Source: Vogesella mureinivorans (GTDB taxonomy: Bacteria > Pseudomonadota > Gammaproteobacteria > Burkholderiales > Chromobacteriaceae). From it: DNA of 64,000 bases. The stretch covers positions 62,001-126,000 of the forward strand of contig NZ_VMTV02000134.1 of the NCBI RefSeq assembly GCF_007644035.1. Direction: 5' to 3'. Positions within the stretch are counted from its first letter, which is position 1; each line of letters opens with the position of its first letter. A model generated the notes under the pieces. It was not told the DNA's origin. It saw only the letters and a list, made by a program, of their open reading frames with translations, and ran no database searches. Below, in pieces: positions 52,882-61,654 of the stretch. Made by a program: the position numbers and the translations under genes.

Positions 52882-53916
52882 TCAGGGCAGTTTGTGCCCA
52901 GCCGCGCGCGCGGGGGTGATCAGCCACTGCCCTTGCTGCTGCACCACCACTAATGGCAGTACGCGTGGCAGTGCCCTGGCAAACTGTGCCGGCTGGTAGG
53001 CGTTAAACGTGCCGGTCAGGCGCAGCTGGCCGCTGGCGCTGTCGTGCAGCTGTAACTGGCTGTGGCCGTAGCGGTTGAACTCGGCGATCACCTCGGCTAG
53101 CGGGGTGTTGTCGAATAACAGCCGCCCGCTGCGCCAGGCGGCCACGGCCGCCGGGGGGACGGGCGTGATCTGGCTTAGCCGTGTGCTATGGCTGGCCAGC
53201 TGCTGCCCTGCCTGCAGGGTGGCTTGCTGTAGCGGCTGGCGGTCGTGGTCGGCATCGCTGCTGCTGGCGTATTGGCGCACCCTTACTTTGCCCTCGGCGA
53301 CGGCTACCTGGTAGCTGCGGCCAACTTGACGCACGCTGAGGCGGGTGCCCAGCACGGTAACGCGCCGGCTACCGGCCAGCACGTGGAAGGGGCGCTGCTT
53401 GTCCGGCGCCACGCTGAACAGCGCTTGCCCGGCCAGCAGGCGGGTGTCGCGCTGCTGGCGGTACAGGGTGACGTGTACCCGGGTGGCGCTATCCAGGCTA
53501 AGCCGGCTGCCATCGGGCAGGGTTACCTGGCGCTGCTCGCCTACGGCGGTGGCCAGGGTGGCCTGATAGACCGGCTGTTGCTGCTGCCACTGGTGCCAGC
53601 CCAGGCTGCCGGCGATAGCACAGCACAGGCAGGCCGCCGCGGCCAGTGGCCAGCGGCTACGCTGTGGCGCTTGTACTTGCAGCATGGGGGGCAGGTTTTG
53701 GCGCAGTGCATCACGCTGTGCCGGGCTGGCCTGCCCTAGCAGGCTGTCTACCGCAACCAGCTGCTGCCAGGCTTGCGCATGGGCCGGGTGGCTTGCCAGC
53801 CATTGCTGCCATGTGGCGTGCTCGCGCGCAGACAAGCCTTGCTGCTGGCGTAGTTGCCACTGTGCGGCCTGGTGGTCGATGCTGTCTTGTGTGGGCGTGA
53901 GGGGCGTAGTGTTCAT
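52882..53916 (-). CDS. FecR-family transducer of the haem locus
   Basis: Inner-membrane transducer of 344 residues. The cytoplasmic part (DHQAAQWQLRQQQGLSAREHATWQQWLASHPAHAQAWQQL) is the DUF4880 segment. A membrane helix (about 89-107) and a periplasmic FecR domain (about 120-340, TLPDGSRLSLDSATRVHVTL) follow. It should pass the receptor's STN signal to the adjacent sigma factor. Overlaps the sigma gene stop by four bases. Confidence 0.94.
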   Translation of the reverse strand: MNTTPLTPTQDSIDHQAAQWQLRQQQGLSAREHATWQQWLASHPAHAQAWQQLVAVDSLLGQASPAQRDALRQNLPPMLQVQAPQRSRWPLAAAACLCCAIAGSLGWHQWQQQQPVYQATLATAVGEQRQVTLPDGSRLSLDSATRVHVTLYRQQRDTRLLAGQALFSVAPDKQRPFHVLAGSRRVTVLGTRLSVRQVGRSYQVAVAEGKVRVRQYASSSDADHDRQPLQQATLQAGQQLASHSTRLSQITPVPPAAVAAWRSGRLLFDNTPLAEVIAEFNRYGHSQLQLHDSASGQLRLTGTFNAYQPAQFARALPRVLPLVVVQQQGQWLITPARAAGHKLP

Positions 53917-54392
53917 GGCGTATCCTGCCCGGCCATGCCCTTTTTGCACGCCAGCATGCCGTTAATGATGTGTTTTTCTACCATATTGACCGAGATGCCC
54001 ATCTGCCCGGCAATGTCGGCGGTGCTCAGGCCATCAAACTTGTACAGCACGAAGGCTTGCCGGCAGCGGGGTGGCAGCCCTGCTACGATGTCTAGCAGCC
54101 GGGCCAGCGATTGCTGGGCCGCCACGGTGCGTTCCGGCTCGCAGCCTGGGGCGGCGGCCAGCTCGGTATCGTCCAGTGCTTGCTCGGGGTGGCGTTGCTG
54201 CTGGCGGTGCTGGTCGATGAGCAGGTGGCGTGCGGTGGTGTAGAGCAGTGCGCGGGGCTGCGCGGGTAGCTGCTGGCCATGGCTGGCCAGTACGCGGGCA
54301 TAGCTTTCCTGCACCACGTCTTGTGCCTTTTCCCGGCAGCCGGTACTGCGCGCAATGAAATTCAGAAGTTCGTGGTAGTAATGCTCGAGCAC
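53913..54392 (-). CDS. FecI-family ECF sigma factor of the haem locus
   Basis: ECF sigma factor of 159 residues, start codon GTG at 54392. Region 2 (about 10-65: REKAQDVVQESYARVLASHG, RALLYTTARHLLIDQHRQQ) and region 4 (about 105-155: LPPRCRQAFVLYKFDGLSTADIAGQMGISVNMVEKHI) are complete. Together with fecR it would turn on the haem receptor gene. A Fur-like site lies upstream and overlaps the end of the cyclase gene. Confidence 0.94.
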   Translation of the reverse strand: MLEHYYHELLNFIARSTGCREKAQDVVQESYARVLASHGQQLPAQPRALLYTTARHLLIDQHRQQQRHPEQALDDTELAAAPGCEPERTVAAQQSLARLLDIVAGLPPRCRQAFVLYKFDGLSTADIAGQMGISVNMVEKHIINGMLACKKGMAGQDTP

Positions 54393-54438
54393 TGCAACAG
54401 CCTGTCCTGTAAAGCGCGGAGTCTAGCATGCTTGCAAA

Positions 54439-54453
54439 CAGGAATCACTATCA
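54439..54453. promoter_or_regulatory. Putative Fur box upstream of the haem fecI
   Basis: CAGGAATCACTATCA on the plus strand (TGATAGTGATTCCTG reversed) matches the Fur consensus at 9 or 10 positions. It ends two bases before the stop codon of the diguanylate cyclase gene. Confidence 0.5.
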
Positions 54454-54454
54454 A

Positions 54455-56008
54455 TTATGGCGTGGCCAGCCCGGCGCGGTTGCGCCCGGCGGCCTTGGCC
54501 TGGTACATGGCAGCGTCGGCGCGGGCGATCAGGTTTTCTGTGGTTTCGCCGGCAATATTCAGTGTGGCCACGCCAATGCTGGCGGTGATGTGCAGCGCCT
54601 CGCCATGCCACTGCAGGGGCAACAGGGCCAGGGTGTGGCACAGACGCTGGGCCAGCTGGATGGCGTCTTGTTCCAGCTCTTGCGGCAGCAGGATGCAGAA
54701 CTCTTCCCCGCCCCAGCGGGCCAGGCTGTCGATTTCGCGCAGCGTGCGCCGTAGCTGGCGGCTGACTTCTTTCAGCACATAGTCACCTGCAGGGTGGCCC
54801 AGCTGGTCGTTCAGCGCCTTGAAGTGGTCCAGGTCCAGCATCAGCAGGCTGAAGCGTTGCTGATAGCGGTTAAAGCGTTGCTGGCTTTGCTGGCAGCGTT
54901 CCAGAAAGGCGCGGCGGTTGAGCAGGCCGGTCAGGGGGTCGAGCGTGGCCTGGCGCGCCAGCTCGGCCTCGGCGGCCTGGCGGGCCAGCTCCAGGCCGCG
55001 TACATGCAGCAGGTTGCCGATGCCGTCTGACAGGGTGGTGAGGTGGTCGACGATTTCCTGGTCAAAGCCCCCTGCCCGGTTGGCCAGAACCAGTACGCCC
55101 ATGACTGACAGGTGGAAAAAACACGGGATGATCAGCAGCGACTGGATGCCCTGCAGCCCGCCGCTGTCGTCGTACAGGGCGGGCTGGTTGATGACCAGTG
55201 GCTCGCCCTCGGCAATGGCGTGGCCGTAGATGTGGTCGAAGCCGTACAGGCGGTAGCTACGGTGATGGTGGCTAAGCTGCGGCATGAGCCATTGCCGTGC
55301 CGTGCTGTCCAGGTGCGCAATGCTGGGGATATCCAGATAGCAGCTGTCGCTGTCGTCTACCTGGCAGCTGGCAATAAAGCCCAGCGTGGTCTGGCTCATG
55401 GCCAGCAGCGAGTGCAGGATGGTATTGCAGGCGGTACCCAGGTCGCGGTCTAGCAGAAAGCTGCTTTGTGCCTGATTGATGGTGAGCAGCAGCTTGCTTT
55501 GCCATTCGGCTTGCTGCAGCAGCATGCGCTGGCGTATCAGCTCGCACAGGATATCGGCCAGCTGTTGCAGCCGGGCTTGCTGGCGGGGGCTGAAGCGCCG
55601 TGGGCGGTGGTCCAGCAGGCAGAGCGTGCCGATGACATGGTGCGTATCCAGGCGCAAGGGCGCACCGGCATAAAAACGGATGGCTAGCGCCCCGGTTACC
55701 AGCGGGTTGTCGGCAAAGCGCTGGTCTTTCAAGGTATTGCCCACGACCAGCATGTTGCCCTGTGATACCACGTGGGTGCAGAACGATACGTCACGCGGTG
55801 TCTGGCACAGGTCTACACCCACCTTGGCCTTGAACCATTGTCGCTCGCCGTCTACTAGCGATATCAGCGCAACCGGCACGCGAAACAGTTCTGCCGCCAG
55901 CTGTACCACGTGGTCGAACGCTACTTCGGGCGGGGTATCCAGCAAGGCGGTGCGCGCCAGCAATGCCAGCCTGGCCAGCTCATGCGGTGGGGGTTCGGGT
56001 GTGTGCAT
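54455..56008 (-). CDS. GAF-GAF-GGDEF diguanylate cyclase
   Basis: Soluble protein of 517 residues. Two GAF-type sensor regions (about 20-165 and 175-335) precede a GGDEF domain (about 350-515) with an active GGEEF motif (ARWGGEEFCILL) and an REID inhibitory site five residues before it. ALLDTPPEVAFDHVVQLAAELFRVPVALISLVDGERQWFKA is a typical GAF start. It should make c-di-GMP in response to a small ligand or redox state. The start has GGAGG upstream. The 3' end abuts the haem operon. Confidence 0.94.
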   Translation of the reverse strand: MHTPEPPPHELARLALLARTALLDTPPEVAFDHVVQLAAELFRVPVALISLVDGERQWFKAKVGVDLCQTPRDVSFCTHVVSQGNMLVVGNTLKDQRFADNPLVTGALAIRFYAGAPLRLDTHHVIGTLCLLDHRPRRFSPRQQARLQQLADILCELIRQRMLLQQAEWQSKLLLTINQAQSSFLLDRDLGTACNTILHSLLAMSQTTLGFIASCQVDDSDSCYLDIPSIAHLDSTARQWLMPQLSHHHRSYRLYGFDHIYGHAIAEGEPLVINQPALYDDSGGLQGIQSLLIIPCFFHLSVMGVLVLANRAGGFDQEIVDHLTTLSDGIGNLLHVRGLELARQAAEAELARQATLDPLTGLLNRRAFLERCQQSQQRFNRYQQRFSLLMLDLDHFKALNDQLGHPAGDYVLKEVSRQLRRTLREIDSLARWGGEEFCILLPQELEQDAIQLAQRLCHTLALLPLQWHGEALHITASIGVATLNIAGETTENLIARADAAMYQAKAAGRNRAGLATP

Positions 56009-56150
56009 ATGCCCCTCCAGGGCTGGGCGGCCAGGGTAATGCTGTGCGGGGACAGGCTGGCAGTATGCGGCGGGAGCTCGCTGTGTAAACGTGCGGCCTG
56101 CATGGTCTGCTTGTATATATTGTTATATCGATACTGCATGCAACATAGCA

Positions 56151-56198
56151 AAAAGCCCGGCTGCGGCCAACCTTGCGGGTGGCGACAGCCGGGCTTTT
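56151..56198 (-). terminator. Terminator with the 13-mer in its loop
   Basis: 13-bp arms AAAAGCCCGGCTG / CAGCCGGGCTTTT enclose a 22-base loop whose first part is a full minus-orientation copy of the dispersed word (56162-56174). T-runs occur on both strands. It follows the methyltransferase gene by 15 bases. Confidence 0.85.
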
Positions 56199-56213
56199 GT
56201 GCGGCGATGTAGC

Positions 56214-57221
56214 TTAAACGTGCAGCAGTACCATTTTCAGCGGCGGGTTGCCGTCAAAGGTAGGGAAGTCGTCTTCCGGCGTGATCCATTCGGCGTCGCG
56301 TACGGTGCGGCCGGCTTTCTCGGCGCTGCGCTTGAGCTGGGCCAGCCAGGCATCGCGGTCTACCTGCGACACGTTGTTGCAGCAGATCAGCACGCCGCCT
56401 TCGGCCGTGGCCAGCAGGGCCGGCTTGAACAGCGCCGGGTAGTCGTTGATCAGGTCTACCACGCCGAACGGGCTCTTGGCGTAGCGTGGCGGGTCCAGGA
56501 AGACCAGGTCGAACTGGCGGGCTTCCAGCACCGGGAACGGGGGCATTTTCTTGCCGCGTACCATCTTGGGCTGGCCAATGCCGGACAGCTGGCGCAGCGC
56601 GGCAAAGCAGTCGCTTTCTACGCAGCGCGGGCGGGTCGCCAGGCTGTTGATCTTGGCGTTGGCACGCGCTACCTGCAGGCTGGATTCGGCAAAGTCCACG
56701 TTCATCACAAAGCTGGCACCGGCTTTGGCCGCGGCCACACCCACACCGCCGGTGTAGGCGAACAGGTTCAGCACGCTTTTGCCTTCGGCCAGCTGCATCA
56801 CGCGGCGGCGGCCGGCGCGCAGGTCAAGGAACAGCCACGGGTCCTGGCCCTGGTGGCGTGCCTGGAAATGGTATTTCACGCCGAGCTCGCGGATGGTGCG
56901 CGGGGTCTGGGCGGCTTCCAGCTGGTCTTCCGGCAGGCGGTTGCCAATGCGCGAGTTGGCGCCGCTGCGGTCGTTGTACACCGCAGTGAGGCCCAGCGGG
57001 GCGTAGTGCGCCAGGATGGCTTGGTGCTCGTCTTCGCTTAGCGGGGTGTGGAAGGTTTGCAGCAGCAGCACATCGCCGTAGCGGTCGATGGTCAGGCCCG
57101 GGCGGCCTTCGGCGCTGCCGTGAAACAGGCGGTAGGTATCGGTTTCTTCGCTGGCCAGGCGGGTGAGCAGCGCGGCGCGGTGCGCGTCGGCGGCTACAAG
57201 CAGTTCGGTCAGGGTGGACAT
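56214..57221 (-). CDS. Class I SAM-dependent rRNA methyltransferase (RlmI-like)
   Basis: Methyltransferase of 335 residues in the COG1092 (RlmI/RlmK) group. Motif I is LNLFAYTGGVGVAAAKAGA, with VMNVDFAES for the SAM acidic residue, and FLDPPRYAKS is the catalytic motif IV. ICCNNVSQVDRDAW is motif VI. It lacks the full PUA domain of E. coli RlmI (396 residues), although LTIDRYGDVLLLQTFH is the common EEHEA-type region. It probably makes m5C in 23S rRNA; substrate position is not proven. Confidence 0.88.
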   Translation of the reverse strand: MSTLTELLVAADAHRAALLTRLASEETDTYRLFHGSAEGRPGLTIDRYGDVLLLQTFHTPLSEDEHQAILAHYAPLGLTAVYNDRSGANSRIGNRLPEDQLEAAQTPRTIRELGVKYHFQARHQGQDPWLFLDLRAGRRRVMQLAEGKSVLNLFAYTGGVGVAAAKAGASFVMNVDFAESSLQVARANAKINSLATRPRCVESDCFAALRQLSGIGQPKMVRGKKMPPFPVLEARQFDLVFLDPPRYAKSPFGVVDLINDYPALFKPALLATAEGGVLICCNNVSQVDRDAWLAQLKRSAEKAGRTVRDAEWITPEDDFPTFDGNPPLKMVLLHV

Positions 57222-57403
57222 GGTGTTCTCGCAGACAAAAGAAGGCGGCCGGCAGCACAGGGCTCCGGCCGAGATAGGGTAATTGTACGCGCTTGCCCGC
57301 TATGAGCTGGTTTTTTTACGCTAGCCTGTCAAATCCCTGTGCTGATGCGTGCCTTCTTTTATCAATGCTGGCGAGAGCGCGGGTGCAGGCGATGGCAAAA
57401 ATT

Positions 57404-58144
57404 TTACAGCGGCAGCTGGCGGCGCAGCTCGTCGGCCCAGTTGCGGCTGGCAAAGTCCGGGCCCATGGCCAGCGAGCGGTAGAAGTCGCCGCCAAAGCGC
57501 GAGTCTACCTCGATCAGTACATGGGTCTCGTTGCCCCACGGCAGGAAGGTGAGCTCGATTTCCTGGATGCGGAAGTTGCCGCCACGCGGTTTGAGCTCCA
57601 TTTCCTGATAGCAGCCCAGGGTGCTGGCCACATTACCGATGCGCGCGGTGCCCACTTCGACATCGGTGCTGTACAGGCCCCAGCCCAGCTGCTCGAATGC
57701 GGCCAACAGGGCGGCTACCTGCGGTGTGGGGTGTACTTCCAGCAGGTCGCGGTCGCTGGCGTCCACGGCCGAGGCAATGGCCAGGTCGGTGTGAATCCAC
57801 ACGGCCAGCGGGCGGCCATAGTGGGCCAGCGCGTTGATGGGCGTTTCGGCGGGCAGCTGCAGCTGGAAGGGGAACTGGCGCGTTTCGCCGGCTTTTACCG
57901 TAAAGCGCTGGCTGACCAGAATGCTGCCCAGCGGCAGCGCGCCGCGTACTTCGTGGTCGCCAGATTCTTGCTCTGCTTCCACCATCAAGACCAGCTCGAT
58001 CTTTTCGATGTCCTGGTCGGCATTGCCGCCTTGTACCACTACGCGGCCGGTCAGCATGTCGCCAGGGCGCAGGCGCGGGTTGTCCAGCTGGGTATCGACT
58101 TTGGCGCCACCGACGCCGATAGAGGCAAGCAGTTTCTTGAACAT
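57404..58144 (-). CDS. Spo0M-family (SpoOM, arrestin-fold) protein
   Basis: Protein of 246 residues with MFKKLLASIGVGGAKVDTQLDNPRLRPGDMLTGRVVVQGGNADQDIEKIELVL, typical of the Spo0M family, and a mid-domain FQLQLPAETPINALAHYGRPLAVWIHTDLAIASAVDASDRD. Spo0M has an arrestin-like fold and is linked to sporulation only in Bacillus; in proteobacteria its role is unknown. It is flanked by short intergenic regions without further features. Confidence 0.88.
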   Translation of the reverse strand: MFKKLLASIGVGGAKVDTQLDNPRLRPGDMLTGRVVVQGGNADQDIEKIELVLMVEAEQESGDHEVRGALPLGSILVSQRFTVKAGETRQFPFQLQLPAETPINALAHYGRPLAVWIHTDLAIASAVDASDRDLLEVHPTPQVAALLAAFEQLGWGLYSTDVEVGTARIGNVASTLGCYQEMELKPRGGNFRIQEIELTFLPWGNETHVLIEVDSRFGGDFYRSLAMGPDFASRNWADELRRQLPL

Positions 58145-58257
58145 GATGTTTCCGTAGGTAAGTGCGGGTGCCGCCTGTGGCCCCCTGGCGCTACAGACCA
58201 GCTGTGCCCGGCCGGGTTCCGGCCTGGCGGTGCTGCAGGCGACAAAAGCAAAAAAAA

Positions 58258-58279
58258 ACCGCAGCGCCAGGGCTGCGGT
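58258..58279 (-). terminator. Terminator after the Sel1-repeat gene
   Basis: ACCGCAGC / GCTGCGGT with a short loop and eight T residues on the minus strand, 19 bases after the stop codon at 58298. Confidence 0.9.
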
Positions 58280-58297
58280 GGGGTGAGCGGTGCCGGT

Positions 58298-60370
58298 TTA
58301 CTTTTTAACCGGTGCGGCTTCCGGTGCCACGGCAGCATTCAGCTGTGCCGATAGCTCGGTGATGGCCTGGCTGGCGGCGGCCTTCATTTTGCTGGCCTTG
58401 GCCGAGGGCTTGCCGGTTTTGGCAGGCTTGGCCGTTTCCGGTGCATCGGTACTGGCAGCGCTGGCCGTTTTGTCGGCTACCTTGGCGGCCACTTTACCGG
58501 CTTTGGCCGGGCGGCCAGCCAGTACCGGGCGTACATACACTACATAGCGTTCGATTTCAGCCAGCAGCTTGCCCGGTACGTTCATGCGGCGGGACAAGTC
58601 CTGTGCGCGCGCCAGCTGGGCGCGGCCCATGTCTTGTTCCAGCTGCGCCAGGTTGTTGGCTGCCAGAGTGTCGCCCTGGGCGCGGGCCAGGTTATGCAGG
58701 GCATAGGATACGGTGGCGTCTTTCGGTACGCCCTGGCCGTAGTAGTACATCACGCCCAGGTTGTTCAGGCCGCCTACGTTGTACTGTGCTGCGGCCTTGC
58801 GGTACCAGGCCACGGCTTCGTCGTTGCTCTGCTTCACGCCCTGGCCGTTTTCATACATGCCACCCAGGCTGAACTGCGCATCGGCATTGCCGCTACGGGC
58901 GGCTTTGCGGTACCAGTTGGCCGCTTGCTCGTAGTTCTGCTCGGTGCCTTGGCCGTTGTAGTACTGCGCGGCCAGGGCGACTTGTGCCGATACATTGTCT
59001 TGTGCGGCGGCTTGCTGGTTCAGGGCAAAGGCGCGTTTCGGGTCGAACGCTACGCCGCTGCCTTTCATGTGCAGTGCGGCCAGGCTGGCTTGTGCCTGGG
59101 CATCGCCCTGTGCGGCTGCCTTGGCATACCAGCTGGCTGCCTGGGCGTAATCCTGCGGCAGCTCGTTACCCTTCTCGTACAGCTGCGCCAGGCTGGTTTG
59201 CGCGCCGGCGTGGCCCTGGTTGGCCGCTTTGTTGTACCACATGGCGGCATCGGCCAGGTCTTGCGCGGTGCCCTGGCCTTTTTCCAGCATCTGGCCCAGG
59301 CTGTACTGTGCGTTGGCATCGCCCTGTTCTGCGGCTTTCACGAACCAGCTGGCGGCCAGCTGTTCGGTTGCGCGGCGGTGCCATACGGCGGCTTGTGCCG
59401 GGTCTTTCGGTACGCCCAGCCCGCTTTGGTACAGGTTACCCAGTACGGCTTGGGCATTCGGGTGGCCCTGAACGGCGGCTTTGCGGAACCAGTTGGCCGC
59501 ATTCACGTAATCCTGCTCTACACCACGGCCTTGCTGGTACATCTGTGCCAGGCTGAACTGGGCATCGGCATCGCCCTGCTCGGCGGCCTTGGCAAACCAG
59601 TCGGCGGCGGCGGTGTAGTCTTGCGGTACGCCCACGCCGTTATGGAACATGGTGGCCAGGCTGGCTTGTGCTTCTACATAGCCTTGCTCGGCGGCTTTGC
59701 GGAACCACTTGGCGGCTTCTACCGGGCTTTTTTCTACGCCACGGCCTTGCTGGTACTGCACACCCAGGTTGTACTGCGCCTGGGCGATGCCTTGCTCGGC
59801 CGCTTTGCGGTACAGCGTGGCGGCCTGGGCGGCGTTGGCCGGAATGCCGGCGCCGTTTTGTACCATGTCGGCCAGGCTGGTTTGTGCCTGGGCGTTACCG
59901 CTCTTGGCGGCTTTGCGGTACCAGTAGGCAGCGCCGGTAACATCCAGCTGCTGTACGCGGCCGCTCTGGTACAGGGCGGCCAGGTTGGTTTGCGCAACGG
60001 TATTGCCCAGCTCCGCGGCCTTGCGGTACCAGCTGGCGGCAGCGGCCAGGTCTTGGGTAACGCCATTACCCTTTTCGTACAGCTGGCCCAGGTTCAGCTG
60101 CGCGTCGGCGTAGCCCTGCTCGGCGGCCTTGCGATACCAGTTGGCCGCTTGTTCCAGGTTTACCGGTGTGCCCAGGCCCTTGCGATACAGCTCGCCCAGC
60201 TGGTATTGCAGGCTGGCATTGCCCTGCTCGGCTGCCGGTGTCCACTCGCGCAGTGCCGCGGCAAAGTCACCTTTGTTGAAGGCGGTACGGCCTTCCTTGA
60301 TACCGGCAAAGGCCGGTGCGGCAAGCATCAGGCTGGTAACAATGACAGTCGTTGCGAGGCGTTTTTTCAT
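58298..60370 (-). CDS. Secreted or periplasmic Sel1-repeat protein
   Basis: Protein of 690 residues with a signal peptide (about 1-22, ending APAFA). About fifteen Sel1-type TPR repeats of 36 residues (motif A-x2-W-Y/F-R/x-K-A-A-x-Q/S-G) extend from about 38 to 590, e.g. AANWYRKAAEQGYADAQLNLGQLYEKGNGV. One is shortened (ATEQLAASWFVKAAEQGDANA). A lysine/alanine-rich tail follows, ending PVKK. Such proteins scaffold protein complexes; the partner is unknown. Start at ATG 60370. Confidence 0.92.
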   Translation of the reverse strand: MKKRLATTVIVTSLMLAAPAFAGIKEGRTAFNKGDFAAALREWTPAAEQGNASLQYQLGELYRKGLGTPVNLEQAANWYRKAAEQGYADAQLNLGQLYEKGNGVTQDLAAAASWYRKAAELGNTVAQTNLAALYQSGRVQQLDVTGAAYWYRKAAKSGNAQAQTSLADMVQNGAGIPANAAQAATLYRKAAEQGIAQAQYNLGVQYQQGRGVEKSPVEAAKWFRKAAEQGYVEAQASLATMFHNGVGVPQDYTAAADWFAKAAEQGDADAQFSLAQMYQQGRGVEQDYVNAANWFRKAAVQGHPNAQAVLGNLYQSGLGVPKDPAQAAVWHRRATEQLAASWFVKAAEQGDANAQYSLGQMLEKGQGTAQDLADAAMWYNKAANQGHAGAQTSLAQLYEKGNELPQDYAQAASWYAKAAAQGDAQAQASLAALHMKGSGVAFDPKRAFALNQQAAAQDNVSAQVALAAQYYNGQGTEQNYEQAANWYRKAARSGNADAQFSLGGMYENGQGVKQSNDEAVAWYRKAAAQYNVGGLNNLGVMYYYGQGVPKDATVSYALHNLARAQGDTLAANNLAQLEQDMGRAQLARAQDLSRRMNVPGKLLAEIERYVVYVRPVLAGRPAKAGKVAAKVADKTASAASTDAPETAKPAKTGKPSAKASKMKAAASQAITELSAQLNAAVAPEAAPVKK

Positions 60371-60561
60371 ATGCGTTTCTTTGTGAGTTGGGCGCCATGC
60401 CGGGCTGGCGTATCAAGTCTGGCCTGTGGCGGCAGTTGCCGCAGGGCCGTGCACGTTGCGGAATTCTTTAAACGTTAATCATATCGTGTTGAAGCCGCAA
60501 AGACATGACCGTTTGACGAAAAATGTCTGGCAGCTAGCCTCTTGCGCGTTTTTTGCAACCC

Positions 60562-61530
60562 TTACTTGCGTGGCGCCGCGTCTTTTTCTGCTTGCTGTAA
60601 GTGCTGGCGGGCGGTTTCCAGCAGCGCCCGGCCCTCGCTTTCGCGCTGGCTGCTGATGTAGAGCCAGCCCAGCGCCTGCTGGGTGATGGCGTAGGCGTGG
60701 TGCTGGCTGCCCAGATTGAGCGCCAGCAACGTAAGGGCTTGCAGGTACAGCGTTTCGGCGGCGGCGTAGTCCTGCTGGTAGTGGTAGCAGTAGGCCAGCT
60801 CACGCGTGATGATGGCGGCGTGCAGGCCGTCGGCATTGCCACGCCGTGTTTCGCCTTCCAGCGCGTCTTGCAGTAAACCGATAGCACGCTCGTACTGCTT
60901 CAGCTGCTGTAGCGCAGCACCCAGCCGGGCCTGGGTGTAGAGCGTGTCCGGGTGGTCGGCTGGCAGCCTTTTCTGGCGTATGACGAGCGCCCGCCCCAGC
61001 TGCTCGGCGGCTTTGTCGTACTGTTTTTGCTGCTGGTAGAACAAGCCCAGCGCGTGGCGCGACGCTGCGGCGGCCAGGCTTTCGCTACCGGCCAGCTGGT
61101 CGCTGGTTTGCAGTGCGGCTAGCAGCAGTTTTTCCGCGCTGCCAGGCTGGGTAGGCGCCAGCAGGCGGGCGTAGGCTTGCTGCGATTCGGCCACCAGCAG
61201 GTGATGCGGGCCAAATGCTTGAATCCGCAGCGCCAGCGCCTGGCTGGCGGCCTCCAGTGCGGCGGCAGTTTCCTGGCGGCTGCGCAGTACAAACTGCAGC
61301 CGGTGCAGGATATCGGCCTGCAGCGCCGGCTGGCTGGCCGGTGCGCGCGCCAGCAGCGCGCGCAGCTGCTGCTCCGACTCGCCCAGCCGGCCCTGCATGG
61401 CCGGGCGGGCGGTGTTTTCCAGTAGCGCCGGCCAGTCTTCCTGGCCGCTGTCAGGCGGGCTGGCTACCTGGCCCAGGGCCAGGGCGGGTAGCAGCAGGAA
61501 CAGTGGCAAGATGGCGCGGGGCTGGGTCAT
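60562..61530 (-). CDS. TPR-repeat secreted protein
   Basis: Protein of 322 residues with a signal peptide (MTQPRAILPLFLLLPALALGQ, about 1-21). Tetratricopeptide repeats in the body include ALFLYQQQKQYDKAAEQLGRALVIRQK-like, LGAALQQLKQYERAIGLLQDALEGETRRG and LAYCYHYQQDYAAAETLYLQALTLL (kinesin-light-chain-type). No other domain. Probable protein-protein adaptor in the periplasm. Start at the ATG 61530; a weak Shine-Dalgarno only. Confidence 0.82.
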   Translation of the reverse strand: MTQPRAILPLFLLLPALALGQVASPPDSGQEDWPALLENTARPAMQGRLGESEQQLRALLARAPASQPALQADILHRLQFVLRSRQETAAALEAASQALALRIQAFGPHHLLVAESQQAYARLLAPTQPGSAEKLLLAALQTSDQLAGSESLAAAASRHALGLFYQQQKQYDKAAEQLGRALVIRQKRLPADHPDTLYTQARLGAALQQLKQYERAIGLLQDALEGETRRGNADGLHAAIITRELAYCYHYQQDYAAAETLYLQALTLLALNLGSQHHAYAITQQALGWLYISSQRESEGRALLETARQHLQQAEKDAAPRK

Positions 61531-61654
61531 GGCGTGTATCTGGGTGGAATCCGCCCATTTGACCCCGCCGCCCGGCGCGATGCAAGCGCCATGTGCAGGC
61601 CGTTGTGCACGGGGGATGCTGATAGAATACGGCATTGCCCGCCGGATACCCGCC

